Shown here: piece after piece, positions 8,383 to 18,514 of the stretch
Numbering within the stretch: the stretch's first letter is position 1
How the letters are laid out: each line of letters opens with the position of its first letter
Source: Clostridium sp.
GTDB taxonomy: Bacteria; Bacillota; Clostridia; Clostridiales; Clostridiaceae
Length of the DNA: 64,000 nt
NCBI RefSeq assembly: GCF_017888565.1
Contig: NZ_JAGHFX010000030.1
Coordinates: forward strand, 42,043 to 106,042
Reading direction: 5' to 3'
Position numbers and translations under genes: made by a program
Notes under the pieces: generated by a model
Told to the model about the DNA's origin: nothing
The model's database searches: none
What the model saw: the letters and a program-made list of their open reading frames with translations, nothing else

Positions 8383-9192
8383 TTATTTATTAGATCTTAA
8401 TTTATCAAACCAATTTAAAACATTTTGAATTTCTAAGTCCCAAAAAGACCAATTATGATTCCCTTTTAAATAATGTGATTCTATACTTAATCCTAAATCT
8501 AGCATCTTTTTTTCCATTTCTAGATTACTTTGATATAAAAAATCTTCTGTTCCACAACATAAGTAAAACTTAGGTCTTTCTTCAACTTTAATTTCAGTAT
8601 TATTTACTATAGAATCTGAAAGATAAAATAAATCATTTTTTGATCCTCTTATATTCTCTAAAGGACCAAATATACCTTCCCAAAAACTCTTATTCTCTTT
8701 AAATCTTAAAATGCTTGATTCACTTGCTAAATTTAAAGCTCCTGATATAGAAGCTGATGCTTTAAATCTTTTAGGATTTGCTAATGCTAATTTAAAAGCT
8801 CCATAGCCTCCCATAGATAGGCCTGCTACAAAGGTATCTTCTTTTTCATCTGATATATTTGCAAAAAACTCCTTACAAATCCTTGGTAATTCTTCTGATA
8901 TGAACGTCCAATATTTTAATCCATAAGTAGTATCTGTATACCATCCTAAGCCAGTAGTTGGCATTATTACTGCAAATCCATACTCAGAAGCATATCTTTC
9001 TATAGATGTTCTACGCATCCAAATACTTTCATCATCGCTCATTCCATGTAATAAATATAGCACTGGATAACTTTTACTGCTTACCTCTTCCTTCATTCCT
9101 ATATGATTGGCCTTTTGTTGCGGCAATATAACATTCATAGCAGTATTAATTCCCAATACATTTGAAAAAAAGTTAACTTTTAAAAATGCCAT
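8383..9192 (-). CDS. EstA/esterase-D-like alpha/beta hydrolase
   Basis: About 269 residues. The nucleophile Ser is in GLSMGG, the oxyanion region is in LLHGMSDDESIW, an Asp is in the CCGTEDF segment and the His in GNHNW. This is the pattern of EstA-type tributyrin/acetyl esterases and esterase D. No signal peptide is present, so it is cytoplasmic. The second of two adjacent ATG codons fits better with the AGGAGG site. It lies nine bases after the GH1 gene. A deacylase for the operon's sugar is inferred. Confidence 0.85.
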   Translation of the reverse strand: MAFLKVNFFSNVLGINTAMNVILPQQKANHIGMKEEVSSKSYPVLYLLHGMSDDESIWMRRTSIERYASEYGFAVIMPTTGLGWYTDTTYGLKYWTFISEELPRICKEFFANISDEKEDTFVAGLSMGGYGAFKLALANPKRFKASASISGALNLASESSILRFKENKSFWEGIFGPLENIRGSKNDLFYLSDSIVNNTEIKVEERPKFYLCCGTEDFLYQSNLEMEKKMLDLGLSIESHYLKGNHNWSFWDLEIQNVLNWFDKLRSNK

Positions 9193-9201
9193 CATATCCT
9201 C

Positions 9202-10569
9202 CTATTTTATTAATTCATTATTTTTAATAACTTCTTTATACCAATAGAAACTATCTTTTTTATACCTCTTAAGATCTTTTAAATCATTATCAGTTCTATT
9301 TACATATATAAATCCATATCTTTTTTCTATCCCTTCATGAGTACTAATTAAATCAATAGCGCTCCATGGACAATATCCTATAAACTCTACTCCATCTTCA
9401 ATAGCTAATTTTAGTTGTTCTATATGCTTTGATAAATAGTCAATTCTATAAGAATCATGAACTTCTCCATTTTCCTCAAGAATATCTCTTCCTCCTAAAC
9501 CATTCTCAGTTATCAGCATAGGTAATCTATAACGTGAATATATTTCATTAGCAGTCACCCTCAATCCAATCGGATCTATTGCCCATCCAAACTCTGTTTT
9601 TTCTAAATTATCATTTTCCTGAGCTTGAAAAAATCCTGGAATACCAAAGCCGCTTTGCTGATCTATTTTTTTGCTTTCTTTCTTTTCGTAAGCTGATACT
9701 GTCATTGTGTTATAATAGTTAAATGCAATATAATCACAAGTACCTTCCTTTAATATCTTTTTATCTTCTTCTGTTATTTCTGGTTCAATCCCTAACTTTT
9801 TCAAAATATTCATTGCATTGTGATTGTAAAGACCAAATACAGCTACATCTAAGAACAACCAGTTTCTTAATGCACTCATATTCCTTGCTGCTAATATATC
9901 ACAAGGTTTATTACTATATGGATATACAGCTGCAATATTAGGTGCTGGTCCTATTTTCCCAATATAGTTTCCATCATGATAAGCCTTCATTACTAAAGCT
10001 TGAGCTACTAGCATATGATGATTTTCTTGAAATCTTTCTTTCATTGTTTTATTTCCTGTACCTATTACGCTCCCAGCTAAAACCATTACATTTTGTTCAT
10101 TTATAGTTTGCCAATACTTAACCTTGCTACCAAACTCCTCAAACAAAATCTTACAATATTCTAAAAAACAATCTATAGTTTCTCTATTTTCCCATCCACC
10201 CTTTTTATATAAATCATATGGTAGATCAAAATGATATACAGTTACTATAGGCTCAATATCATTTTCTATTAATAAATCAATTAAATTTCTATAGAAACTT
10301 AAACCTTTTTCATTTATATTTCCATTTGAAATTACTCTTGACCAAGAAATAGAAAATCTATATGCCTTTAATCCTAATTCTTTAAAAAGTCTAACATCCT
10401 CTTCGAATCTATTATAATGATCTACTGCCACCTTAAAATCACTAGTACCAGCCGGGATTTCCTTCATGTCTTGTACTGAAGGGGACTTTCCATGGGAGTT
10501 CCATCCGCCTTCTACTTGATAAGCACTTGTAGAAGCTCCCCATAAAAAATTTTCTGGAAATTTACTCAT
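9202..10569 (-). CDS. GH1 6-phospho-beta-glucosidase
   Basis: 455 residues, full length for glycoside hydrolase family 1. The acid/base Glu is in TINEQN and the nucleophile Glu is in ITENG. The C-terminal S-x(n)-KRYGFIYV pattern is the phosphate-binding signature that separates 6-phospho-glycosidases from plain glucosidases. It should cleave the phosphorylated disaccharide delivered by the PTS to glucose-6-phosphate plus a sugar or aglycone. The start codon follows directly after the ROK stop codon, so the two are translationally linked. Confidence 0.94.
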   Translation of the reverse strand: MSKFPENFLWGASTSAYQVEGGWNSHGKSPSVQDMKEIPAGTSDFKVAVDHYNRFEEDVRLFKELGLKAYRFSISWSRVISNGNINEKGLSFYRNLIDLLIENDIEPIVTVYHFDLPYDLYKKGGWENRETIDCFLEYCKILFEEFGSKVKYWQTINEQNVMVLAGSVIGTGNKTMKERFQENHHMLVAQALVMKAYHDGNYIGKIGPAPNIAAVYPYSNKPCDILAARNMSALRNWLFLDVAVFGLYNHNAMNILKKLGIEPEITEEDKKILKEGTCDYIAFNYYNTMTVSAYEKKESKKIDQQSGFGIPGFFQAQENDNLEKTEFGWAIDPIGLRVTANEIYSRYRLPMLITENGLGGRDILEENGEVHDSYRIDYLSKHIEQLKLAIEDGVEFIGYCPWSAIDLISTHEGIEKRYGFIYVNRTDNDLKDLKRYKKDSFYWYKEVIKNNELIK

Positions 10570-11451
10570 TTATTTCTCCTCCTTAAGATTCCACGTTGCT
10601 CCAATTAAGTTAGCATCTTCTCTATACTTTGCTTGTATTATTCTAGGTCTGCTAAGAGTCTCACTTATTATAGAGCTTGCATTATAAATATCATCATACG
10701 CTTTATTAATACTCTCTATTAATAAAGATTGAGCACTTATACCTCCTCCAATTACATAGCAATCTAGATCTAAAATTGCTTGTATATTATAAATTAATAA
10801 AGCTATATTCTTACTATAATTATTCAATCTAATTAAAGCATCAGGGCTTTTAGCTATAATAGAAAATACTTCTCTACCATCTGGCTCTACACCTAATATA
10901 TTAGCTAGTTCATTAATCAATAGTACTGCCGAAGCTTTGTAGGCTACAAAGGATTGTTCTCCTTGAAGCTTATTATCTTGAACTATAAAGCTTATCTCAC
11001 CAGATTGAAAGTGTTCTCCTCTTCTTAATACTCCATCTAAAATATATCCAGAACCTACACCAGTACCAAGTATAATAGCTCCACCATTATTTACTCCTTT
11101 AAGATTTCCATAAAGATGCTCTGCTAATGTAGCTGCTTTCCCATCATTTTCTATATAAATTGGAAGATCTATAATCCTTTTTATTTCATCTTTTAAATTT
11201 TTATTATGCAAATAAGCTAAAGCTCCACCATGTTGAATTAACCCTGTTTTACTATTAACCTTTCCAGGTACACTAATTCCAATCCCCTTAATATCACTAC
11301 AATTTTCTAATATTATATTCTTTATTTCCTTAATAAAATTATCATAGTTATCTTTTGGAGTTAAAACCTTACCCTTGTTAATTATCTCTTTACTATCAAC
11401 AATCCCATACTTAATAAAGGTTCCACCAATATCTATACCTAAGTAAGCCAT
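10570..11451 (-). CDS. ROK-family sugar kinase (first of two)
   Basis: 293 residues. It begins LGIDIGGTFIKYG and contains GTGVGSGYILDG, both ROK-kinase landmarks, without an N-terminal HTH. The Cys-rich zinc motif is absent. It lies between the membrane esterases and the GH1 gene and likely phosphorylates the free sugar released by GH1 or GH3 cleavage. Having two diverged ROK kinases in one operon suggests two different sugar products, or one hexose and one modified hexose. Confidence 0.88.
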   Translation of the reverse strand: MAYLGIDIGGTFIKYGIVDSKEIINKGKVLTPKDNYDNFIKEIKNIILENCSDIKGIGISVPGKVNSKTGLIQHGGALAYLHNKNLKDEIKRIIDLPIYIENDGKAATLAEHLYGNLKGVNNGGAIILGTGVGSGYILDGVLRRGEHFQSGEISFIVQDNKLQGEQSFVAYKASAVLLINELANILGVEPDGREVFSIIAKSPDALIRLNNYSKNIALLIYNIQAILDLDCYVIGGGISAQSLLIESINKAYDDIYNASSIISETLSRPRIIQAKYREDANLIGATWNLKEEK

Positions 11452-11469
11452 ACTTCCCCCTCCAATATC

Positions 11470-12486
11470 TTAATCTTTGTATTCATTTAAAAATTCTATT
11501 ACCATATCAAAATTCTCTCTTGCTTCAATTAAATCCATATTAAATTGATATTCATGTCCTAATTTAACCTTATCTTTTTCATATACGTTAATTTTTACTG
11601 GGATATTCAAATTTTTCAACTCAGAATACAAATCCTTAGCTTGATTTTCAAAAGAATTTATATTTCCATCTGTTAAAAATGTAGGTGGAAACTCTTCTAT
11701 ATTTCCAGTTATAGAAGCTTCCTTAACTAAGGGATTATTTTCCCAATCTTTATCTTTAAAATAAGCCCAGGCTGCATGATAAAATAACTTATTAGAAAGC
11801 TTACTATCAGTTTTATTAAATTCCTTTAAATTTAATAATCCACTAAATGATATGAATCCTCTAATATTTTCAGATTTAATGCAAGGGTCTATATTAACTT
11901 TATTACTATATTCTTTATTCATTTGAATATTAGTAAATTGCCCTGCAATTTGAGCTCCTACACTATCTCCACCTATAAATATATTATTTAAATCAATATT
12001 ATAATTAGGTGCAATACTCTCTATAAATTTAAAAGCCTCTGAAATTTGCTTAATTGGAGTTGGATACGTTGTTTTAGGTGCTAATTCGTAATTAATATTT
12101 ACAATAGCATATCCATATGAAGCTATACTAATTAAATAATCTAAAGTATCTCTCTTATCCCCTCCAACATAAGCTCCTCCATGAATCCAGAATATAACAG
12201 GGATATCGTCTTTATTCTTTGGAATAATTAAGTCTAACTTATTATTTTCATATTCTGATTTATACTCAAGATCTCTATTAACTTCAACTTTAAATAATAA
12301 TTCATCAAAATTCTCTATCCTCGGATAAGCAACTTCTTTCTTCGAACTATCAAAAAGTTTATTAGTTAAGTAGGTAATAGGTTTGTAAGTGATCTTACTA
12401 CAAAATACGAGTACTATTATTAAAAAAGTTAAAGTTAGTAATATTATCTTAAATAAACTTATGATTTTTTTAATAACTTTTTTCAT
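11470..12486 (-). CDS. Membrane-anchored alpha/beta hydrolase (HSL-type esterase) B
   Basis: 338 residues. Residues about 8 to 30 form one strongly hydrophobic helix with no cleavage site, so the catalytic domain is probably outside, tethered to the membrane. The HSL-family oxyanion motif is HGGAYVGG, the nucleophile is in GGDSVGA and the His is in GHEYQF. Its first 17 bases overlap the end of the preceding, related esterase gene. The two look like an ancient tandem duplication. It probably deacylates sugars before uptake. Confidence 0.85.
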   Translation of the reverse strand: MKKVIKKIISLFKIILLTLTFLIIVLVFCSKITYKPITYLTNKLFDSSKKEVAYPRIENFDELLFKVEVNRDLEYKSEYENNKLDLIIPKNKDDIPVIFWIHGGAYVGGDKRDTLDYLISIASYGYAIVNINYELAPKTTYPTPIKQISEAFKFIESIAPNYNIDLNNIFIGGDSVGAQIAGQFTNIQMNKEYSNKVNIDPCIKSENIRGFISFSGLLNLKEFNKTDSKLSNKLFYHAAWAYFKDKDWENNPLVKEASITGNIEEFPPTFLTDGNINSFENQAKDLYSELKNLNIPVKINVYEKDKVKLGHEYQFNMDLIEARENFDMVIEFLNEYKD

Positions 12487-13456
12487 TATCTTTCATAACT
12501 TCCTTTAAAAATTCAATACTCTCTTCAAAAACTTCCATCGCTTCAATATTGTATTTTTTATAATTGAATTGAAATTCATGTGGTATTTCCTTATCTTTGT
12601 AAAATCTCCCCTTCGCAAATACTCCTTTGCTTTCTAATTCCCTAAGCATTGCTTTTCCTTGATCTTCAAAAGAAAACTTATTTCCATCCACAATATAAGT
12701 AGGTGGATAATCCTTATTAACCCAAGCTATTGGAGAGGATAAGATTGGTAATCTAGTTTTCCACCAAAATTTTTTTCCAAGATAAGCCCAACCTATTTGT
12801 TTCATAAAAAATTTTAATTTTTTATTCTTAATTATATTAGGATTATATCTGAAATCTAATGGTCCACAAAAAAGAAGCATTCCTTTAATTTCCTCATTAA
12901 TAATTGACTTAAATTTAAGTTCTTTTGATAGTTGTTCATTTCTGCATGCAGCAACATAGCTAGCTATAATATTAGCACCTGCACTATCTCCCCCTAAAAT
13001 AATTTTAGATGTATCAATTGAAAGTTCATTTTTCAATTCACTATTTAAATATTTAAAGAAATCATTTAACTGTTCTAATTGACTTGGAAAGTGTTTTTCT
13101 GGTGCCCATTCATAATTGACACTAAAAAATGCATATCCTTTATCCGCCATTAAAGTTCCGAAGTTTTTAATTCCTATTTTATCTCCGGCTATAAAGGACC
13201 CTCCATGAAACCATACTATTACAGGAACCTTATTATTTGTTTTAGGTATATATGCATCATAATTATTTTGCTTAAATATTGAATCATAACGTCTATCAAG
13301 TTTAATTATAATTCTATTTCTTACTTCTTCTATATTTTTCGGACTTTTATCTATACCGTCTCCTTTATCTCTTCTCAAATACCAAACAAAAATTTTATTG
13401 TTAAAAGTATATATTAAAGCTATTAAAATAATTAAAAATATAAAAATATACTTCAT
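12470..13456 (-). CDS. Membrane-anchored alpha/beta hydrolase (HSL-type esterase) A
   Basis: About 328 residues. It starts with MKYIFIF and an uncleaved hydrophobic helix, followed by an extracellular-type alpha/beta hydrolase domain: HGGSFIAG oxyanion motif, GGDSAGA nucleophile elbow and PHEFQF histidine. I chose the ATG at 13456 because AAGGAG lies seven bases upstream; an earlier in-frame start has none. It is a paralogue of the next gene in the operon and probably works with it at the cell surface. Confidence 0.86.
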   Translation of the reverse strand: MKYIFIFLIILIALIYTFNNKIFVWYLRRDKGDGIDKSPKNIEEVRNRIIIKLDRRYDSIFKQNNYDAYIPKTNNKVPVIVWFHGGSFIAGDKIGIKNFGTLMADKGYAFFSVNYEWAPEKHFPSQLEQLNDFFKYLNSELKNELSIDTSKIILGGDSAGANIIASYVAACRNEQLSKELKFKSIINEEIKGMLLFCGPLDFRYNPNIIKNKKLKFFMKQIGWAYLGKKFWWKTRLPILSSPIAWVNKDYPPTYIVDGNKFSFEDQGKAMLRELESKGVFAKGRFYKDKEIPHEFQFNYKKYNIEAMEVFEESIEFLKEVMKDNEKSY

Positions 13457-13527
13457 TGTTAATCTCCTTTTTAGAATAAGCAAATAATTAATTTATCTGC
13501 TTATTCTATAAGTTTATTTGTAATTTC

Positions 13528-14823
13528 TTAAGCTTCTCCCTTTAACTCTAATTCATACTCTCTTCTATCTGCTATTTTAACGAATGGATACCACATTAGA
13601 CATCCAATTGCTAAGCAAATAACCATTAATATTGTATAATTTAGACCACCTGAAAGAGGCATTTTAATAAATACTGGTGTTGTCCAAGGTAATAATGACA
13701 TAGTTGGATTCAAATTTATAGGTAATATCGTTGTTGTTAATCCCCAAGTTACAAATCCCGCTATTAATTGAGTAAATACTTGTGGTATAAAATAAATAGG
13801 GTTTAGAATAACTGGTATTCCAAATACAATTGGTTCTGAAATATTAAATATTGCTGGAACTATTGATAATTTTCCTAGTTGTTTATATTTAGCTGATTTA
13901 CCCTTAATCATAAAGACTGTAACAAACCCCATAAATCCGGCTGCATACATCCCTCCATAAACTACTGATGGAATTAAATATGGCAATTCTGCGCCTTGTT
14001 GATATGCTGTAATATTTCCTACAACCATAGTTATACTTATTACGCCTAAAGGTCCTTGTAATACTGCATTATGAATACCAAAGAACCATAGTAATGCAAG
14101 CAATTCCATAATTATAATTATTGATAAAGGACTAGCAGCCAATGAATTAAGTGGCTTGTTTATTACATCTATAAAAAATGTAAATATGTCCCCTGAAGGT
14201 GTTAATCCAAATAAAACTCTAACAATAAATGCTAATGAAAAAATAATTGTTACAACAAAAACCGGAGCTAAAGATTGAGTAACCATTGGTGGTACACTAT
14301 CTGGTAATTTAATAATCATATTTTTACTACTTAAATACGCATATAACCTAGTTACTAACAGAGCTACTATCATACCAATGAAAATACCTTGTCCACCAAT
14401 ATAATCTAACTTTAAAGCACTAATTACTTGTTCTGTTTGCTCACCGTTATTTATTACTGTAGTCATTATACTTTGAGGCATAATCATAATAAAGAAAGCT
14501 AAAGAAATAATTGCTGAGTTTCTTTCGTTAACATTTAATCTTTTTGCATAGGCCATAGCTAAACTATAAACTATATATAGTGATATTACTCCTGTAGCAC
14601 CATTTGTGATTGCATTAAAATGATCAAAAAGACCATATTTTTTTAAGATATCTGCCCATGCTGGTATTGGAAAGTTTCCAATAATAGTAATGAAAGCAAT
14701 ACCTAATGTTATTGGGCTTGTACGGATAAACCCTTCCATCATTGCCCCAAGTATCTTATTATTTTGAATTTTTTCTGATAATGGCATTAATTTATCACTT
14801 AATAATTTCTCAAATTTATTCAT
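13528..14823 (-). CDS. PTS lactose/cellobiose-class IIC permease
   Basis: 431 residues with about ten membrane segments, typical of the CelB/IIC transporters of the lactose/cellobiose class. The conserved NISEPIVFGIPVILNP segment is visible near residue 330; this Glu-containing loop binds the sugar. It works with IIB and IIA at the far end of the same operon, about 8.5 kb downstream. It begins one base after the GH3 stop codon. The disaccharide is inferred to be a beta-glucoside. Confidence 0.94.
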   Translation of the reverse strand: MNKFEKLLSDKLMPLSEKIQNNKILGAMMEGFIRTSPITLGIAFITIIGNFPIPAWADILKKYGLFDHFNAITNGATGVISLYIVYSLAMAYAKRLNVNERNSAIISLAFFIMIMPQSIMTTVINNGEQTEQVISALKLDYIGGQGIFIGMIVALLVTRLYAYLSSKNMIIKLPDSVPPMVTQSLAPVFVVTIIFSLAFIVRVLFGLTPSGDIFTFFIDVINKPLNSLAASPLSIIIIMELLALLWFFGIHNAVLQGPLGVISITMVVGNITAYQQGAELPYLIPSVVYGGMYAAGFMGFVTVFMIKGKSAKYKQLGKLSIVPAIFNISEPIVFGIPVILNPIYFIPQVFTQLIAGFVTWGLTTTILPINLNPTMSLLPWTTPVFIKMPLSGGLNYTILMVICLAIGCLMWYPFVKIADRREYELELKGEA

Positions 14824-14824
14824 T

Positions 14825-17074
14825 TTAAATCCTCTCTTTCATAAATTCAATAGTGACAGTGGCTGATATATCCTCACTAGATGTGCCAATATACCAATTA
14901 AATTTTCCTTCTTCTAAAATCTTATTACCCTTATTATCAATAAAACAAAAATCTTCTTTATTTAGTTTAAATGATACTTTTTTCTTTTCTCCACCAAAAA
15001 TATAAATTCTTTTACTTTTCTTTAATTCTTTTATAGGCTGAACAATACTTGCCACCTTATCATTTTTATAAAGCTGTAAAACTATTTCTCCATCTATTTT
15101 AGTAGTATTTTCAACCCAATATTCTAAAACAACACTATCTAGTAAATTAACTTTTCTATCCTCTTCCCCTATAAGCTCTATATTAAAATCACTGTATGAC
15201 AATCCATATCCAAATGGATATAAAGGTTTGTTGCTTTCATCTATATACTTAGATACAAATCTAGAAGAATGATTGCTTTCATTTATAGGGCGTCCTGTTG
15301 AGTATTGAGAGTAATAAATTGGTATTTGCCCCTCACTCCTTGGAAATGTCATTGCAAGCTTACCTGATGGGTTAGCTTTTCCAACTAGTATATTACTAAT
15401 TCCAACTCCCCCCATAGTCCCTGGATACCAAACAAGCAATATGCTACTAAAATATTCTTCTACATCTGTCAAAACTAAAGGTCTTCCTGTATAAAGTATT
15501 CCTACAATAGGCTTTCCTAATTTGTGAAGCTCCTTAATTAATTCCTTTTGTTCTCTTGATATTCTTAAATTAGTTTTAGAAGCACCTTCTCCACTTTCAA
15601 AGAACTGCTCTCCAAAGGTTAAAACTATAATATCTGAGTCTTTTGAAGTTTCTACTGCATCTGCAATTAGTTTTTTAGAATCCTCAATTTCTCCATTTAT
15701 CTTTTTAACCGCATCTTTTAGTGCACCAAACTCCTCATATTCATTGAATAAATTATAGCCCTTAGAATATTTTATATTATCCTTTTCAAAGTAATCATTT
15801 AGCCCATCTTTTAGAGGAATTGTGTCCATTGGACTTCCTGAAACAGACCCCCAAAATCCTATAGTAAATTTACTACTTCCATAAGGTCCAATTACAGATA
15901 TCTTTTTATTATTGCTTAATGGAAGAACTTTATCTTTATTCTTTAATAAAACAACAGATTTTTCTATTAATTCTACTGCCTTCTCTTTTGCATAATCTGT
16001 TAAATATACACCTGTTTCTTCTATTTCTAATCCTCTATATGGGTTTTCAAAGAGTCCTAAATCATTTTTTAAACTTAATATTCTCCAAACTGCTTCATCT
16101 AATAAAGATATATCCATATCTCCACTTAAAATAAGATCTTCAATTTCATTTGCATAGGTAGATGTCATCATGTCAAAATCAACACCTGCTTCCATAGCAA
16201 GTCTTGCAGCTTCTCTCTTATCACCTGCATATCCATGATAAATTAGTTCTTCTATAGCTGAAAAATCTGAAACTAATACACCATTAAAATTATTTTCTTC
16301 TCTTAATATCTTTCTATTAAGCCACTTATTACCTGTACAAGGAACTCCATTTAATAAATTAAATGCTGTCATAACTAATTTAGCATTTGCTTTTAAGGCT
16401 GCCTCATAAGCTGGTAAGTAAATTTGCCTAAACTTTAATTCTGACATATCTACATCTGCGTATTCTCTACCTGCTTCTGGAGAACCATAAGCAGCAAAAT
16501 GTTTAATACATGCAGCTACGCGCCCTTCTTGAATTTTGTCATCTTCTCCTACATCTCCTTGATATCCTTTTACAACGTGCTTACCAAACTTAGAGGTTAA
16601 ATATACGTCTTCACCAGGTGATTCCATAACTCTCCCCCATCTTGGATCCCTTACTAAATCTAACATAGGAGAAAATAAAACATGCAATCCATTTTGATAT
16701 GACTCCTTTGCAGATATAGCTGCACATTCTTCTATTAACTGAAAATCAAATGATCCAGCTTGAGCTAAAGGTATTGGAAAAATAGTTTTAAACCCATAAA
16801 TTACATCTGACATAAACAGTAATAGTATCTTATGCTTGCTATTTTCTAAAAAGTTTTTTTGAATTCTATAAACCTCTTCATAATCGTTTACATTGTATGT
16901 AGAACCTATTTCATAAAAATCAAAAGAATCCTTAAAACCTAAGTCTTTAACTGGTCCAGTATTCATTGTTTTTTCTTTTTCTGTAAATATATTGCCATTT
17001 AATTGTACAGTTTGTGCTATCTTCTCCCTTATTGTAAGTGAATTTAATAATTCTCTTAATTCCTCTCTATTCAT
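14825..17074 (-). CDS. GH3 beta-glucosidase (BglX-like, cytoplasmic)
   Basis: 749 residues, the length of a three-domain GH3 enzyme: TIM barrel, alpha/beta sandwich and a C-terminal fibronectin-III-like domain. The barrel carries KHFAAYG and the nucleophile Asp in LVSDFSAIEEL. The second domain carries GEQFFESGEGASK. The KHF-type sequence and extra domains point to beta-glucosidase or xylosidase, not the short NagZ N-acetylglucosaminidases. No signal peptide is visible. It is the first gene of the operon. It may act on non-phosphorylated glucosides that enter by another route or are dephosphorylated. Confidence 0.92.
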   Translation of the reverse strand: MNREELRELLNSLTIREKIAQTVQLNGNIFTEKEKTMNTGPVKDLGFKDSFDFYEIGSTYNVNDYEEVYRIQKNFLENSKHKILLLFMSDVIYGFKTIFPIPLAQAGSFDFQLIEECAAISAKESYQNGLHVLFSPMLDLVRDPRWGRVMESPGEDVYLTSKFGKHVVKGYQGDVGEDDKIQEGRVAACIKHFAAYGSPEAGREYADVDMSELKFRQIYLPAYEAALKANAKLVMTAFNLLNGVPCTGNKWLNRKILREENNFNGVLVSDFSAIEELIYHGYAGDKREAARLAMEAGVDFDMMTSTYANEIEDLILSGDMDISLLDEAVWRILSLKNDLGLFENPYRGLEIEETGVYLTDYAKEKAVELIEKSVVLLKNKDKVLPLSNNKKISVIGPYGSSKFTIGFWGSVSGSPMDTIPLKDGLNDYFEKDNIKYSKGYNLFNEYEEFGALKDAVKKINGEIEDSKKLIADAVETSKDSDIIVLTFGEQFFESGEGASKTNLRISREQKELIKELHKLGKPIVGILYTGRPLVLTDVEEYFSSILLVWYPGTMGGVGISNILVGKANPSGKLAMTFPRSEGQIPIYYSQYSTGRPINESNHSSRFVSKYIDESNKPLYPFGYGLSYSDFNIELIGEEDRKVNLLDSVVLEYWVENTTKIDGEIVLQLYKNDKVASIVQPIKELKKSKRIYIFGGEKKKVSFKLNKEDFCFIDNKGNKILEEGKFNWYIGTSSEDISATVTIEFMKERI

Positions 17075-17188
17075 TATTCACCCTCCTTTAAAATTGCTTT
17101 AAGTTTCTATGTGAGTATTATATAATAAGATATAATGATTTTTATATCATATTTTTATCTTTTATATAAGGTTTTTTAGGAGGTATAT
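17075..17188. promoter_or_regulatory. Divergent promoter region of the sugar operon and its AraC regulator
   Basis: The 114-base gap separates the minus-strand twelve-gene operon from the plus-strand AraC gene. It is extremely AT-rich and contains several TATAAT-like boxes and an imperfect dyad around ATGATTTTTATATCAT. It is the expected place for the AraC-type activator to bind. I saw no convincing cre (catabolite control) site. Confidence 0.5.
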
Positions 17189-18373
17189 ATGGAGTTTAAA
17201 GACTTATGTTTTATCGGCAATCAATTATATAATAGAGCGAAAGTTCCCCTAATTATCACAGACATGAATAGGAATATATTATTTCCCAAATTCTTTCTAA
17301 CAAATTTTAACTCTCCATTTTTTGATTACTTGTATGAAAAAGATAATTATAATCTTCATATTATAAATAATTCTATCTTATTGCTAGCCTCATTTCATTT
17401 AAACATTTCTAACAAAAGTTACGTTGTTTTTATAGGCCCCTCAATATTGCTAGATAGTTTTTCTAATATGGAAATAGCAATTGAAAATAATATCTTAGAC
17501 TTTAATTCCTTGTCTGATAAAATTTCAAAAGAAACAATAGAAAGCTTCAAAGATTTTAGTAAATTAGTTTATTTCATCTTTCATAAGACTCCTTTAAAGG
17601 ATGAAGAAATATTTATAAAGTACATTAAGCAAACCAATAGTAATATTACTTCTAAACACCTACTTGAAAACAACCTTTATAAAAGAAGAAGTGAAGAATC
17701 TACTAGAGATTCATATCAATTTGAATTGAAATATATTGAATATGTTAAATCTGGAAAAAAAGATAAAATCGATTGGCTTTTTAAAAAACTATCTGAAACT
17801 TATAAAGTAAATTTGTCTGACAATCCCCTTCAAAATTACAATCTGAAATTTTCAGCAATAGTTGCCCTTTTAACTAGAATTTCAATAAGTGAAGGAGTTT
17901 CCTTAGATACAGCATTTAGCCTTTCAGATTCATTAATTCAAGGATTAAAAAATATACCTGATGCACCCAAATGCATAGATTACACTAAATATGCCACATA
18001 TGAATTTATGGATGTTATTAAAAATAATAGAAATGTTCGTACTTACTCTTTATCTATAAAACAAATTATTTCATATATTGATACACATATTTATGATAAA
18101 ATCACTTTAAATGATTTATCTCAAACAACAGGTAAAAGCATCTCGTATATTTCATTTAAATTTAAAAAAGAAGTTAATAAAAGTATTTCAAATTATATTC
18201 TTAATAAAAAAATTGAAGAAGCACAGCAATTATTGTTATTTACAGATTATTCTTATAAAGAAATTAGTTATTTATTAAACTTTACTAGTCAAAGCCATTT
18301 TATAGATAGATTCAAAAGAATTATAGGACAAACCCCTAAAGAGTTTAAAGAATCTCATTTTCAATATTTATAA
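17189..18373 (+). CDS. AraC-family transcriptional regulator of the sugar operon
   Basis: 394 residues. The last 100 residues hold two helix-turn-helix motifs of the AraC/XylS type, with KSISYISFKFKKEV in the first and the signature FTSQSHFIDRFKRIIGQTPKEF in the second. The first 280 residues are not a simple cupin and probably form the sensing domain; I cannot assign the ligand. It starts with ATG behind AGGAGG and is divergent from the GH3-PTS operon, so it is the likely local activator. A strong terminator follows. Confidence 0.9.
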   Translation: MEFKDLCFIGNQLYNRAKVPLIITDMNRNILFPKFFLTNFNSPFFDYLYEKDNYNLHIINNSILLLASFHLNISNKSYVVFIGPSILLDSFSNMEIAIENNILDFNSLSDKISKETIESFKDFSKLVYFIFHKTPLKDEEIFIKYIKQTNSNITSKHLLENNLYKRRSEESTRDSYQFELKYIEYVKSGKKDKIDWLFKKLSETYKVNLSDNPLQNYNLKFSAIVALLTRISISEGVSLDTAFSLSDSLIQGLKNIPDAPKCIDYTKYATYEFMDVIKNNRNVRTYSLSIKQIISYIDTHIYDKITLNDLSQTTGKSISYISFKFKKEVNKSISNYILNKKIEEAQQLLLFTDYSYKEISYLLNFTSQSHFIDRFKRIIGQTPKEFKESHFQYL

Positions 18374-18379
18374 GGTTAC

Positions 18380-18420
18380 AGCTATCTAAATAAGTTATTT
18401 TTTATTTAGATAGCTTATTT
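18380..18420 (+). terminator. Terminator after the AraC gene
   Basis: A 14-bp perfect stem (18380-18393 and 18402-18415) begins six bases after the stop codon and is followed by TATTTTG. Confidence 0.78.
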
Positions 18421-18514
18421 TGCTGAACTCTTCTTCTTATACCGATGTATTTTCTTTTCATTATATTCCCAACTACATCTATTTATCTGAACTAACATAA
18501 TGTATATTATCTTA

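Noticed and set aside
14825..17074. GH3 as a NagZ-type N-acetylglucosaminidase for cell-wall recycling
   Set aside because: The length, extra C-terminal domains and KHFAAYG motif fit beta-glucosidase; the NagZ Asp-His loop motif was not found.
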